From: Hydrogenophilales bacterium
Lineage (GTDB): Bacteria > Pseudomonadota > Gammaproteobacteria > Burkholderiales > Thiobacillaceae
Direction: 5' to 3'
Length of the DNA stretch: 64,000 nt
Assembly: GCA_023258975.1 (NCBI GenBank)
Contig: JAHFRD010000014.1
Span: forward strand, 1 to 64,000
The notes below the pieces were generated by a model. That model was not told the origin of the DNA, made no database searches, and worked only from the letters and a program-made list of their open reading frames with translations. Positions 26,377 through 35,440 of this stretch are shown here, in pieces. The stretch's first letter is position 1, and every line of letters begins with the position of its first letter. Both the position numbers and the translations under genes were made by a program.

Positions 26377-28722
26377 ATGCGCCACTTCCGCCCCAGCCTG
26401 CTCGCACTTGCGTTGTTTGCCGCTCAAGCCCAGGCCTTCGAGCCCTTCCAGGTCAAGGACATCCGGGTGGAGGGGATTCAACGCACGGAAGCCGGCACCG
26501 TGTTCAGCTATCTGCCGGTCAAGGTGGGCGAAACACTGACCCCCGACATGGCCGCCGCCGCCATCAAGGCGCTCTTCGCCACCGGTTTCTTCAAGGATGT
26601 GCGCCTGGAGACCCAGAACGATGTCCTGGTCGTCAGCGTGGAGGAGCGTCCCGGTATCGCCAGCGTGGATTTTTCCGGGATGAAGGAATTCCCCAAAGAC
26701 GAAATGAAGACCGGCCTCAAGCAACTGGGGTTGGCCGAGGGCCGCATCCTCGACCGCTCCCTGCTGGACAAGGCGGAGCAGGAACTGAAGCGCCAGTATT
26801 ACAACCGGGGCGTCTACGCGGTGGAAGTCAAGGCCACCACCACCCCGCTGGAACGCAACCGCGTCGCGGTGAGCTTCGAGGTAAGCGAAGGAGAGGTCGC
26901 CAAGATCCGCGCCATCAACCTCGTCGGCACCCATGCGTTCAAGGAAAAGGAGCTCCTCAACCTGTTCACCCTGCGCACGCCGGGCATGATGACCTGGTGG
27001 ACCAAGAACGATCAGTATTCCAAGCAAAAACTCTCCGGCGACCTGGAGGTGCTGCGAGCCTACTACCAGAACCAGGGTTACCTTGAGTTCAACATCGACT
27101 CGACCCAGGTTTCCATCACGCCGGACAAGAAAGACATCTACATCACCATCAACCTCAATGAAGGCGAGAAATACACGGTTTCGGACTTCAAGTTCGCGGG
27201 TGAGTTGCCGGTTCCCGAAGCTGAACTGAAAGCGCTCATCACCCTGAAGCCGGGCGATGCCTTCTCGCGTGAACGTCTCAACGAAACCACCAAGAAGATC
27301 GGCGACCGCCTCGGCAACGAGGGCTATGCCTTCGCCAACGTCAATGCCTCCCCCGAGATCGACAAGGAAAAACGTACCGCCGCCTTCACCTTCCTGATCG
27401 ACCCGGGCCGTAAGGTTTATGTGCGCCGTATCAACGTCACCGGCAATACCCGTACCAAGGATGAAGTGGTGCGCCGCGAGATGCGCCAGATGGAAGGCGG
27501 CTGGTACGCGGCGGACAAACTCAACCGTTCGCGCACGCGGGTGGAGCGCCTGGGTTTCTTCAAGGAAACCAATGTGGAGACCCCTTCAGTTCCCGGCACC
27601 ACGGATCAGGTGGATGTCAACGTCAACGTCACCGAAATGCCCACCGGCAGCGTCATGCTGGGCGCGGGCTTCTCCAGTTCGGAAGGACTGGTGCTGTCGG
27701 GTTCCGTCTCCCAGAACAACCTGTTCGGTACGGGTAATCGCCTTTCCGCTCAAATCAACAGCGGCAAGGTCAACAAAGTCTATTCCCTCTCCTTTACCAA
27801 CCCCTATTTCACCCAGGATGGCATCAGCCTCGGCTATGACCTCTACCGGCGCGACACGAATACCTCGAAGTTGAACACAACCGTGGCCGACTACAGTACT
27901 TCCACCACGGGCGCCGGATTGCGCCTGGGCGTGCCGATCACGGAACTGGACACGATCAATTTCGGGGCATCTGTCGAGCAGGTCACCCTGGAATTGAGCG
28001 CGACCGCCCCCAACGTCTACCACGACTACGCCAAGGCTTATGAGGCAAACTGCGCGGCTTACAGCGCGACGTGCAGTTCCACCACCAAATCCCTGCACCT
28101 GGAAGCGGGCTGGGCTCGTGATAGCCGCGACAGCCTGCTCTATCCCACCAAGGGCAGTTATCAGCGCGCATTCGCGGAAATGGGCACCCCGGTGGGTGAT
28201 CTCAAGTACTACAAGCTGAACTATCAGTATCAATGGCTGCAACCCCTGACCCGCGACGTCAGCCTGATGCTCAACGGTGAACTGGGAATCGGCGGCGGTT
28301 ACGACGGCCAGAATCTGCCCCTGTTCCGCAACTTCTTCGCCGGCGGCATCGGCTCGGTACGCGGTTTCGATACCGGCACCCTCGGCCCCAAGGCGAAAAA
28401 CTCCTCAGGCAGCGCATTCTCCGTCGGTGGCAGCAAGCGCATGGTGGGCAATGCCGAAGTCCTGTTCCCCTTCCCGGGCATGGGGATGGATAAATCCGTG
28501 CGCCTCTCCACCTTCCTGGATGCGGGCATGGTGGCCGGTAGCTACGACACGCTGGGCCGCTATCAAACCCTGTCGCTCTCTGACCTGCGTTACTCCGTCG
28601 GCGCCGCCGTCACCTGGTATTCACCCATGGGGCCGATCAAGGTCTCCTTGGCCAAGGCGATCAACGCCGCCACGGACGATAAAACACAAACCTTCCAGTT
28701 CCAGCTCGGCAACGTATTCTGA
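26377..28722 (+). CDS. bamA: Outer-membrane protein assembly factor BamA
   Basis: This 781-residue Omp85 protein inserts beta-barrel proteins into the outer membrane. A signal peptide (SLLALALFAAQAQA) precedes five POTRA domains (about 24-425), starting FEPFQVKDIRVEGIQRTEAGTVFSYL. The 16-strand barrel contains the lid-loop motif VRGF (IGSVRGFDTGTLGP) and ends FQFQLGNVF with the terminal phenylalanine sorting signal. It lies 21 bp after rseP and 15 bp before ompH. Confidence 0.97.
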   Translation: MRHFRPSLLALALFAAQAQAFEPFQVKDIRVEGIQRTEAGTVFSYLPVKVGETLTPDMAAAAIKALFATGFFKDVRLETQNDVLVVSVEERPGIASVDFSGMKEFPKDEMKTGLKQLGLAEGRILDRSLLDKAEQELKRQYYNRGVYAVEVKATTTPLERNRVAVSFEVSEGEVAKIRAINLVGTHAFKEKELLNLFTLRTPGMMTWWTKNDQYSKQKLSGDLEVLRAYYQNQGYLEFNIDSTQVSITPDKKDIYITINLNEGEKYTVSDFKFAGELPVPEAELKALITLKPGDAFSRERLNETTKKIGDRLGNEGYAFANVNASPEIDKEKRTAAFTFLIDPGRKVYVRRINVTGNTRTKDEVVRREMRQMEGGWYAADKLNRSRTRVERLGFFKETNVETPSVPGTTDQVDVNVNVTEMPTGSVMLGAGFSSSEGLVLSGSVSQNNLFGTGNRLSAQINSGKVNKVYSLSFTNPYFTQDGISLGYDLYRRDTNTSKLNTTVADYSTSTTGAGLRLGVPITELDTINFGASVEQVTLELSATAPNVYHDYAKAYEANCAAYSATCSSTTKSLHLEAGWARDSRDSLLYPTKGSYQRAFAEMGTPVGDLKYYKLNYQYQWLQPLTRDVSLMLNGELGIGGGYDGQNLPLFRNFFAGGIGSVRGFDTGTLGPKAKNSSGSAFSVGGSKRMVGNAEVLFPFPGMGMDKSVRLSTFLDAGMVAGSYDTLGRYQTLSLSDLRYSVGAAVTWYSPMGPIKVSLAKAINAATDDKTQTFQFQLGNVF

Positions 28723-28737
28723 TCAAGGAGGCTCCAC

Positions 28738-29235
28738 TTGAAACGCTTATTCATTCTTCTTTTCGCCATCGCTCTGCCCGCCGCCGCCAACGAGACCATC
28801 GCCGCCGATCTCAAAATCGGTTTCGTCAACACTGAACGGGTTTTCCGCGATTCCCAACAAGCCCTCAAGGCACAGAAAAAACTGGAGAAGGAATTTCAGT
28901 CCAGGGATCAGGAAATCCAGAAGACCATCAAGCAGGCGCGCGATCTGCAAACCTACCTGGAAAAAGAAGGACTGACCCTATCCGAGGCCGAACGCACCAA
29001 AAAACAACGTGAACTGGCCAACCTCAGCCGCGATCTGCAGCACTCTCAACGCGAGTTCCGCGAGGATCTCAACCAGCGCCGCAACGAAGAGTTTGCCGGC
29101 GTTCAGGAGCGTGCCCGCAAGGCCATCGTCGAAATCGCCGAGAAGGAAAAATACGACCTCATCATCGAGAATGTGGTTTTCGCCAGCACGCGCGTGGACA
29201 TCACGGATCGGATTCTCAAGTCACTGGATCGCTGA
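28738..29235 (+). CDS. skp: Periplasmic chaperone OmpH/Skp
   Basis: The product is 165 residues with a signal peptide (KRLFILLFAIALPAAA) and a mature form with long coiled-coil arms (about 50-130, highly charged), as in the Skp trimer that carries unfolded outer-membrane proteins to BamA. The start is a TTG at 28738, fixed by a strong AAGGAGG at 28725-28731. Confidence 0.93.
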   Translation: MKRLFILLFAIALPAAANETIAADLKIGFVNTERVFRDSQQALKAQKKLEKEFQSRDQEIQKTIKQARDLQTYLEKEGLTLSEAERTKKQRELANLSRDLQHSQREFREDLNQRRNEEFAGVQERARKAIVEIAEKEKYDLIIENVVFASTRVDITDRILKSLDR

Positions 29236-29246
29236 TCGTCCACTTT

Positions 29247-30293
29247 ATGCCCAGTCTGACCCTGGCTGACCTGCAAGCGCACCTGGGAGGCACGATACGC
29301 GGGAATGCCGGCGTCCGGCTCGATGGCGCGGCCTCGCTGGAACAGGCGACAACCGGGCAACTGGGTTTTTTGCTGCACCGCAAATATCTTGACCAGGCGC
29401 GTGCCTCGGCCGCCGGCGCCCTGATCGTCCCGGAATCGCTCAACGACCCGCTGCCGCAAGCCTGTCTGGCTGTGGCGAACCCACACGCCGCCTTTGCCCG
29501 CGCCCTCGCCCTGTTGCACCCGGAACCACGGTCGGCGCCCGGTATTCATCCCGCCGCCAGTGTGGCGACCGACTGTGTGATCGACGCGAGCGCTCGCATC
29601 GCCCCCGGCTGCGTGGTCGAGACGGGCGCACGCATCGGCGCGCGCTGTGTGATCGGCCCCAATTGTGTGATCGGCGCCGACGCACTGCTGGGAGAGGACT
29701 GCCATCTGCACGCCCACGTCACCGTGCAACATGGCAGTGTCATCGGCAACCGCGTCGTCCTGCACCCGGGTTGTGTGATTGGTTCGGATGGCTTCGGCCT
29801 GGCCCGGGAGAAAGGCCCGGCCGGTGACCGCTGGATCAAGGTGCCGCAAGTGGGACGCGCCATTCTCGGCGACGACGTCGAAGTCGGCGCCAACACCACG
29901 ATCGACCGCGGCGCCCTGGACGACACGGTGATCGAGGACGGCGCCAAGCTCGACAATCTGATCCAGATCGCCCACAACTGCCGCATCGGCCACCACACCG
30001 CCGTCGCCGCCTGTGTCGGAATCGCCGGCAGCACCCGAATCGGCGCCTGGTGCCAGATCGGCGGCGCTGCCATGATCATCGGCCATCTGGAAATCGCCGA
30101 CCGGGTCACAATTTCCGCCGGCACCTTCGTCGCCAAGGACATCAAGGAACCGGGCGTCTACACCTCGGTGCAACCGCTCATGCGGCACGCCGACTGGCTG
30201 CGCAACGCATCGCGCCTGCGCCATCTCGATGATCTGGCGCGACGCATCAAAACATTGGAAAAACAAATCGCGGGCAAGCCCGCTCCCACATAG
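29247..30293 (+). CDS. lpxD: UDP-3-O-acylglucosamine N-acyltransferase LpxD
   Basis: This 348-residue enzyme performs the third lipid A step, adding the second hydroxyacyl chain. An N-terminal uridine-binding domain ([11 protein letters not shown]...[13 protein letters not shown]) is followed by a left-handed beta-helix of hexapeptide repeats (about 100-290) with the catalytic histidine in [12 protein letters not shown]. The last residues (QIAGKPAPT) and the stop codon are encoded by a half-REP sequence, so the native C-terminus has probably been altered. Confidence 0.96.
   Translation: MPSLTLADLQAHLGGTIRGNAGVRLDGAASLEQATTGQLGFLLHRKYLDQARASAAGALIVPESLNDPLPQACLAVANPHAAFARALALLHPEPRSAPGIHPAASVATDCVIDASARIAPGCVVETGARIGARCVIGPNCVIGADALLGEDCHLHAHVTVQHGSVIGNRVVLHPGCVIGSDGFGLAREKGPAGDRWIKVPQVGRAILGDDVEVGANTTIDRGALDDTVIEDGAKLDNLIQIAHNCRIGHHTAVAACVGIAGSTRIGAWCQIGGAAMIIGHLEIADRVTISAGTFVAKDIKEPGVYTSVQPLMRHADWLRNASRLRHLDDLARRIKTLEKQIAGKPAPT
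30271..30290. repeat. Half-REP at the lpxD 3' end
   Basis: CGGGCAAGCCCGCTCCCACA matches, with one substitution, the arm of the inverted pair at 58.55-58.61 kb in the DUF58 gene. It encodes the last lpxD codons up to the base before the TAG stop. Confidence 0.75.
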
Positions 30294-30307
30294 CAACTGG
30301 AACAGCC

Positions 30308-30763
30308 ATGAGCAATGAAGCCGTAATGGACATCACCCAGATCATGAAGCACCTGCCGCACCGCTATCCCTTCCTGCTGGTGGATCGGGTGTTGGAACTG
30401 GTGCCCAACGAACGCATCGTCGCGCTCAAGAACATCACCATGAACGAGCCGCAGTTCCCCGGCCACTTCCCGCTGCATCCGGTGATGCCCGGCGTACTGA
30501 TGATCGAGGCGCTGGCGCAGACCGCCGGCCTGCTCGCCTTCAAGAGCGCGGAAATCCCGGTGAACGAGAACACCGTGATCTATTTCGTCGGCATCGACGG
30601 CGCCCGCTTCAAGCGCCCGGTCGTGCCTGGCGACCAGTTGCGTATGGAGGCCGGCATCCTGCGCGTCTCGCGCGGCATCTGGAAATTCGCGGCGAAAGCC
30701 ACGGTGGATGGCCAGCTCGCCTGCGAGGCCGAACTCATGTGCACCCTGAAGCAACTCGATTGA
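30308..30763 (+). CDS. fabZ: 3-hydroxyacyl-[acyl-carrier-protein] dehydratase FabZ
   Basis: This 151-residue hotdog-fold dehydratase serves fatty-acid synthesis and sits among lipid A genes, as in many Gram-negatives, balancing use of hydroxymyristoyl-ACP. [16 protein letters not shown] carries the catalytic histidine, and [21 protein letters not shown] carries the catalytic glutamate. The ATG at 30308 fits family starts; 30326 is an alternative. There are 14 bp after lpxD. Confidence 0.97.
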   Translation: MSNEAVMDITQIMKHLPHRYPFLLVDRVLELVPNERIVALKNITMNEPQFPGHFPLHPVMPGVLMIEALAQTAGLLAFKSAEIPVNENTVIYFVGIDGARFKRPVVPGDQLRMEAGILRVSRGIWKFAAKATVDGQLACEAELMCTLKQLD

Positions 30764-30771
30764 ACCACTCC

Positions 30772-31542
30772 ATGATCCACCCCACCGCCATCATCCATCC
30801 CGGCGCCCGTCTCGGCGCGGATGTCAGCATCGGCGCCTATTCGATCATCGGCGAGCACGTCGAGATCGGCGCCGGCACGCGGATCGGCCCACATGTGGTG
30901 ATTACCGGGCATACCCGGTTAGGTGAAAGCAACCGCGTCTTCCAGTTCTGCTCACTCGGGGAAGAGCCGCAGGACAAAAAATACGCCGGCGAACCCACGC
31001 GCCTGGAAATCGGCGACTACAACGTCATCCGCGAGTTCTGCACCTTCAATATCGGCACCGCGCAGGACGTGGGCGTCACCCGTCTCGGCGATCACAACTG
31101 GGTCATGGCCTACGTGCATATCGCGCATGACTGCCAGGTGGGCAACCACACCATCTTCGCCAACAACGCCACCCTGGCCGGGCATGTGCATATCGGCGAC
31201 TACGCCATCCTCGGCGGCTTCACCGGGGTGCATCAGTTCTGCCGGGTGGGTGCCCATGTCATCACCGGCATCGCTTCCGTGGTGCGCCAGGACATTCCGC
31301 CCTTCCTTACCGTCGCGGGCAACCCGCTGGCGCCATTCGGCATCAATTCCGAGGGACTGAAACGGCGCGGCTACTCCGCCGAATCTCTGAGCGCGCTCAA
31401 ACGCGCCTACAAGACCCTGTACAAATCCGGCCTTTCACTCGCGGATGCCCAGGCGGCCATCACGGCCGATGCGCAAACTCATCCCGAACTCACGCCCCTG
31501 GCCGAGTTTCTGGCAAGCGCCAGCCGGGGAATCGTTCGATAA
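30772..31542 (+). CDS. lpxA: UDP-N-acetylglucosamine O-acyltransferase LpxA
   Basis: This 256-residue enzyme is the first of lipid A synthesis. The beta-helix starts MIHPTAIIHPGARLGADVSIG. The catalytic histidine lies in YVHIAHDCQVGNHTIFANNATLAGHVHIGD, and the C-terminal helical domain begins near residue 190 (NSEGLKRRGYSAE). The ATG at 30772 follows fabZ by 8 bp; an ATG at 30739 lies inside fabZ. Confidence 0.97.
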   Translation: MIHPTAIIHPGARLGADVSIGAYSIIGEHVEIGAGTRIGPHVVITGHTRLGESNRVFQFCSLGEEPQDKKYAGEPTRLEIGDYNVIREFCTFNIGTAQDVGVTRLGDHNWVMAYVHIAHDCQVGNHTIFANNATLAGHVHIGDYAILGGFTGVHQFCRVGAHVITGIASVVRQDIPPFLTVAGNPLAPFGINSEGLKRRGYSAESLSALKRAYKTLYKSGLSLADAQAAITADAQTHPELTPLAEFLASASRGIVR

Positions 31543-31588
31543 AGCGTGAGGGGTCGGATGTGAGGCGTAAGGCGTTGGGTGTCGGGGG

Positions 31589-32728
31589 ATGGGCGTGAAT
31601 GAGATCGCCATCGTCGCCGGCGAGGCTTCCGGCGATCTGCTCGGCAGCCTGCTGATCCGCTCCGTGCAGGCGGCCGGTCTGGATGCCGGGTTCCACGGGA
31701 TCGCGGGGCCGAAGATGCAATCCGCCGGCGCACGTTCCCTGTTTCCCATGGAAACACTCTCGGTGCGCGGTTATGTGGAAGCGCTGGGCAGCCTGCGCAA
31801 GATCCTCGGCATCCGCCGCGACCTGAAGAAGCAATTGCTGGCACAACCCCCACGCCTGTTCATCGGTGTCGACGCGCCCGACTTCAACCTGGCGCTGGAA
31901 AGCAGGCTCAAGCGCGCCGGCATTCCCACGCTTCACTTCATCAGCCCGTCGATCTGGGCCTGGCGACCCCGGCGCATCCGCAAGATCGCGCGCGCCGCCT
32001 CGCATGTCCTGCTGGTGTTCCCCTTCGAGGAAGCGATCTACCAACAAGCGGGCATCCCGGCCACCTATGTCGGCCATCCGCTCGCGCACGCCCTGCCGGA
32101 GCCCGACCGCAAGGCCGCGCGCGAACGCCTCGGTCTTGCCCGGGACGGGGAATACGTGGCCCTGTTGCCGGGCAGCCGACTCGGAGAATTGCAGGCGCTG
32201 GGCCGCCTGTATGTCGAAGCAGCGAAACGCATCGCCCTGGCGCGGCCGGATACCCGCTTCCTGATTCCCCTGGCAACCCGCGAAACCCGCCAGGCCTTCG
32301 AGCGCATCCTTTATGAAGCCGACGCGGGGGAGTTGCCGCTGCGCATCCTGTTCGGCCATGCCCATGACGCCATGCAGGCCGCCGATGCCGCGCTGATCGC
32401 CTCCGGCACGGCGACCCTGGAAGCCTTGCTGCTGGACTGCCCTCATGTCATCAGCTACCGCGTGCCCTGGCTGACCTGGCAGATCATGAAACGCCAGGCC
32501 CTGCTGCCCTGGATCGGCCTGCCCAACATCCTGGCGGAACGCACCGTGGTGCCGGAAATCCTGCAGGATCAGGCTACACCGGAAGGATTGGCGCGGGCCA
32601 TCGAGGAACTGCTCGCGAACGAGGAAGCTCGCGCCGCGCAGATCGAGGAGTTCCGCGTTCAGCGTGCCCGGCTCAAACGCGACACGCCCCGGCTCATCGC
32701 CGAGGCCATCCGGCCATTTCTGAGATGA
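31589..32728 (+). CDS. lpxB: Lipid-A-disaccharide synthase LpxB
   Basis: This 379-residue GT19 glycosyltransferase joins lipid X and UDP-diacylglucosamine. IAIVAGEASGDLLGSLLI, GIAGPKMQSAG, SPSIWAWRPRRIRKI and SGTATLEALL are family signatures. The ATG at 31589 follows a 46-bp spacer with imperfect short repeats; a GTG at 31595 is possible. The TGA stop (32726-32728) overlaps the ATG of the first mini-ORF of the tandem repeat. Confidence 0.96.
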   Translation: MGVNEIAIVAGEASGDLLGSLLIRSVQAAGLDAGFHGIAGPKMQSAGARSLFPMETLSVRGYVEALGSLRKILGIRRDLKKQLLAQPPRLFIGVDAPDFNLALESRLKRAGIPTLHFISPSIWAWRPRRIRKIARAASHVLLVFPFEEAIYQQAGIPATYVGHPLAHALPEPDRKAARERLGLARDGEYVALLPGSRLGELQALGRLYVEAAKRIALARPDTRFLIPLATRETRQAFERILYEADAGELPLRILFGHAHDAMQAADAALIASGTATLEALLLDCPHVISYRVPWLTWQIMKRQALLPWIGLPNILAERTVVPEILQDQATPEGLARAIEELLANEEARAAQIEEFRVQRARLKRDTPRLIAEAIRPFLR

Positions 32729-32964
32729 AACAGCCCCCTTACTCGCTACGCTCGTTTCCCCCCGAGGGGGAGGTCAGTTCCTTCGGAACGGCCGTGCGGA
32801 ACTGATGAAACAGCCCCCTTACTCGCTACGCTCGTTTCCCCCCGAGGGGGAGGTCAGTTCCTTCGGAACGGCCGTGCAGAACTGATGAAACAGCCCCCTT
32901 ACTCGCTACGCTCGTTTCCCCCCGAGGGGGAGGTCAGTTCCTTCGGAACGGCCGTGCGGAACTG
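32725..32964 (+). repeat. Triple 80-bp tandem repeat forming chained mini-ORFs between lpxB and rnhB
   Basis: Three 80-bp units (starts 32725, 32805 and 32885) differ by one base (A for G in unit 2 near 32878). Each encodes a 26-residue peptide beginning [10 protein letters not shown]. The ATG of unit 1 overlaps the lpxB stop (ATGA), units 1-2 and 2-3 join as TGATG, and unit 3 stops one base before the rnhB ATG. Each unit also contains CCCCCT/AGGGGG and TCAGTTCC/GGAACTGA inverted repeats. CTGAGATGA occurs directly at both ends (32720-32728 and 32962-32970). Similar hairpin repeats occur in other betaproteobacteria, as I recall. Confidence 0.88.
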
Positions 32965-32966
32965 AG

Positions 32967-33542
32967 ATGACCCTCATCTGCGGCGTCGACGAAGCCGGAC
33001 GCGGCCCGCTCGCCGGGCCGGTCTATGCCGCCGCCGTCATCCTCGACCCGACACGCCCCATCACCGGCCTGAAAGACTCCAAAAAACTCGGCGCCGCGCG
33101 CCGCGAAACGCTCGCCGAAGCCATCAAGGCCAACGCCCTGGCCTGGGCCGTGGCCTGGGCCGACGAGGAAGAAATAGATCGTCTGAATATCCTCCACGCC
33201 AGCATGCTGGCCATGCGCCGCGCCGTGCTGGCGCTGCAACCAGCCGCGCGCGAGGCGCTGATCGACGGCAACCGCTGCCCGGATCTGCCCATTCCCGCCC
33301 GCGCCATCGTCCGGGGCGACGCCCTGGAGCCATGTATTTCCGCAGCATCCATTCTGGCCAAGACAGAAAGGGATAAAGTTCTGCGCGAACTTGCCGATAA
33401 GTATCCCGTGTATGGTTTTGAACGCCACGCCGGCTACCCCACGGCGGCCCATCTCGCCGCGCTGGAACGATATGGGCCTTGCCCGGCGCACCGGAAGACG
33501 TTCGGCCCCGTGCAAAAAATTCTGCAAAAACAACTGATCTGA
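32967..33542 (+). CDS. rnhB: Ribonuclease HII
   Basis: This 191-residue enzyme removes ribonucleotides from DNA. The active-site acidic residues lie in [23 protein letters not shown] (DEAGRG motif), LKDSKKL, and the later [18 protein letters not shown] segment. The ATG at 32967 is one base beyond the stop of the last 80-bp repeat unit. Removing 242 bp would restore an ATGA overlap with lpxB. Confidence 0.96.
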   Translation: MTLICGVDEAGRGPLAGPVYAAAVILDPTRPITGLKDSKKLGAARRETLAEAIKANALAWAVAWADEEEIDRLNILHASMLAMRRAVLALQPAAREALIDGNRCPDLPIPARAIVRGDALEPCISAASILAKTERDKVLRELADKYPVYGFERHAGYPTAAHLAALERYGPCPAHRKTFGPVQKILQKQLI

Positions 33543-33558
33543 AAAGGAGTACCTGACC

Positions 33559-34419
33559 GTGTTCATCATCATTGGTTATGTCTTGGTCATGGGCAGCATC
33601 TTTGGCGGCTATGCCATGGCCGGGGGCCACCTGGGCGGGTTGTGGCAGCCCCTGGAAGTCGTGATGATCGCTGGCGGCGCAGTCGGCGCCTTCGTTGCCG
33701 CCAACTCCCTGCATGGCCTGAAACACACGATTTCCGCGCTGGGAGGATGCTTCAAGGGATCCGCGTTCTCCAAAACCTATTACCTGGAAGTTATCGGCCT
33801 TCTGTTCGAGTTGCTCGCCAAGATACGCAAGGAAGGTCTGATGTCGCTGGAAGGGGATGTCGAGGAACCGGAGAAAAGCGCGATCTTCGGCAAATACCCC
33901 AACATCCTCGCCGACCACCACCTGGTCGAATTCATCACCGATTACCTGCGCATGATGGTGGGGGGCAACCTCAACGCGATGGAGATTGAGACGCTGATGG
34001 ACAACGAGATCGAAACCCATCACCACGAAGCCATGCATCCCGCCCACGCGGTGGGCAAGCTGGCGGATGCGACCCCGGCCTTCGGTATCGTCGCGGCGGT
34101 GATGGGCGTGGTGCACACCATGGAATCCCTGAACCTGCCGCCGTCCGAACTGGGCATCCTGATCGGCCACGCGCTGGTGGGCACCTTCCTGGGTATCCTG
34201 ATTTCCTACGGTTTTTTCGCGCCGCTGGTCTCGGTACTGGAAGCCAAGGCCTCCGAAGCCGGCAAGGTGTACCAGGTGGTCAAGGTCGTCCTGCTCGCCT
34301 CCCTCAATGGTTTCGCGCCGCAGACCTGCGTGGAATTCGGTCGCAAGGTGCTGTTCTCGACGGAACGCCCCTCTTTCCGCGAAATGGAAGAGGACATCAA
34401 GAATCGCAAAGGCAAGTAA
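33559..34419 (+). CDS. motA: Flagellar motor stator protein MotA
   Basis: This 286-residue inner-membrane protein has four TM helices (the first at 1-20, then 30-50, and a pair at about 165-225) and a cytoplasmic loop that contacts the rotor. The motor region includes ATPAFGIVAAVMGVVHTM. The GTG at 33559 has AAGGAG at 33545-33550. It couples ion flow with MotB. It follows rnhB by 16 bp, and no other flagellar genes are in the window. Confidence 0.95.
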   Translation: MFIIIGYVLVMGSIFGGYAMAGGHLGGLWQPLEVVMIAGGAVGAFVAANSLHGLKHTISALGGCFKGSAFSKTYYLEVIGLLFELLAKIRKEGLMSLEGDVEEPEKSAIFGKYPNILADHHLVEFITDYLRMMVGGNLNAMEIETLMDNEIETHHHEAMHPAHAVGKLADATPAFGIVAAVMGVVHTMESLNLPPSELGILIGHALVGTFLGILISYGFFAPLVSVLEAKASEAGKVYQVVKVVLLASLNGFAPQTCVEFGRKVLFSTERPSFREMEEDIKNRKGK

Positions 34420-34516
34420 GGCGGGTTGCGAGTTGCTGGTTACGCGTTGCGAGTTTCGTGATCCGCCGGCAACTCCCCCCTTTCCAACTTTCAGCTCATA
34501 ACCCGGAACTGGACAC

Positions 34517-35440
34517 ATGGCCGACGACACCCAACGTCCAATCGTCATCAAGCGGATCAAGAAGATCAGCGGCGGTGGCCATAGCGGCGGCGCCTGGAAG
34601 ATCGCCTATGCCGACTTCGTGACCGCGATGATGGCCTTCTTCCTGCTCATGTGGCTGCTCGGCTCGACCACCAAGGCGCAGATGGAAGGGATCGCGCAGT
34701 ACTTCAAGACGCCGCTGAAAGTCGCCCTGGCGGGCGGCGAGGGCTCCGGCGATGCTTCCAGCGTCATCAAGGGCGGCGGCCAGGATCTCACCCGCCGCGC
34801 CGGCCAGGTCAAACAGGGCGAGGTGGAAAGCAAGAAAGCCATCAACCTGGAGGCCAACCGCAGCGAGCAGGTCAAGCAGGAATCGGCGCGCCTGGAAAAC
34901 CTCAAGGCGACCCTGGAGAAAGCCATCGAAAGCAACGCCAAGATGTCGCAATTCAAGAAGCAGTTGAAGATCGACATCATCAGCGAAGGCCTGCGCATCC
35001 AGATCATCGACGACAAGAACCGTCCCATGTTCGATTCCGGTGGCGCGGTGATGAAACCGTATACACGCGACATCCTGCGCGAAATCGGTAAAACGCTGAA
35101 CGATGTGCCCAATCGCATCAGCCTGTCCGGACATACCGATGCCGTGGCCTATTTCGGCGGCGAGCGCGGCTACAGCAACTGGGAGTTGTCCGCCGACCGC
35201 GCCAACGCCTCGCGCCGTGAACTGGTGATGGGTGGCCTGGAAGACGGCAAGGTGCTGCGTGTGGTCGGCCTCGGATCCGCCATCCCCTTCGACCAGGAAC
35301 ACCCCAACGATCCGGTCAACCGCCGTATCTCCATCATCGTCATGAACAAGAAAGCGGAGGAAGCCATCACCAAGGAGTCTCGCCAGATCGAGGCGGGGAC
35401 GGCCAAGGAGGTGGCTGAACAACTGAATGTCAAGCACTGA
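34517..35440 (+). CDS. motB: Flagellar motor stator protein MotB
   Basis: This 307-residue protein has a short basic N-terminus, one TM helix with the ion-binding aspartate (AYADFVTAMMAFFLLMWLLG), a plug and linker region rich in lysine and glutamate, and a C-terminal OmpA-like peptidoglycan-binding domain (ISLSGHTDAVAYFGGERGYSNWELSADRAN). A 97-bp spacer after motA has repeated GTTGCGAG words but no gene. The stop overlaps the following methyltransferase gene by 14 bp. Confidence 0.95.
   Translation: MADDTQRPIVIKRIKKISGGGHSGGAWKIAYADFVTAMMAFFLLMWLLGSTTKAQMEGIAQYFKTPLKVALAGGEGSGDASSVIKGGGQDLTRRAGQVKQGEVESKKAINLEANRSEQVKQESARLENLKATLEKAIESNAKMSQFKKQLKIDIISEGLRIQIIDDKNRPMFDSGGAVMKPYTRDILREIGKTLNDVPNRISLSGHTDAVAYFGGERGYSNWELSADRANASRRELVMGGLEDGKVLRVVGLGSAIPFDQEHPNDPVNRRISIIVMNKKAEEAITKESRQIEAGTAKEVAEQLNVKH

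Noticed and set aside
32725-32964. Tandem repeat considered as a CRISPR array
   Set aside because: The units are contiguous and 80 bp long with no variable spacers, and no cas gene is nearby.
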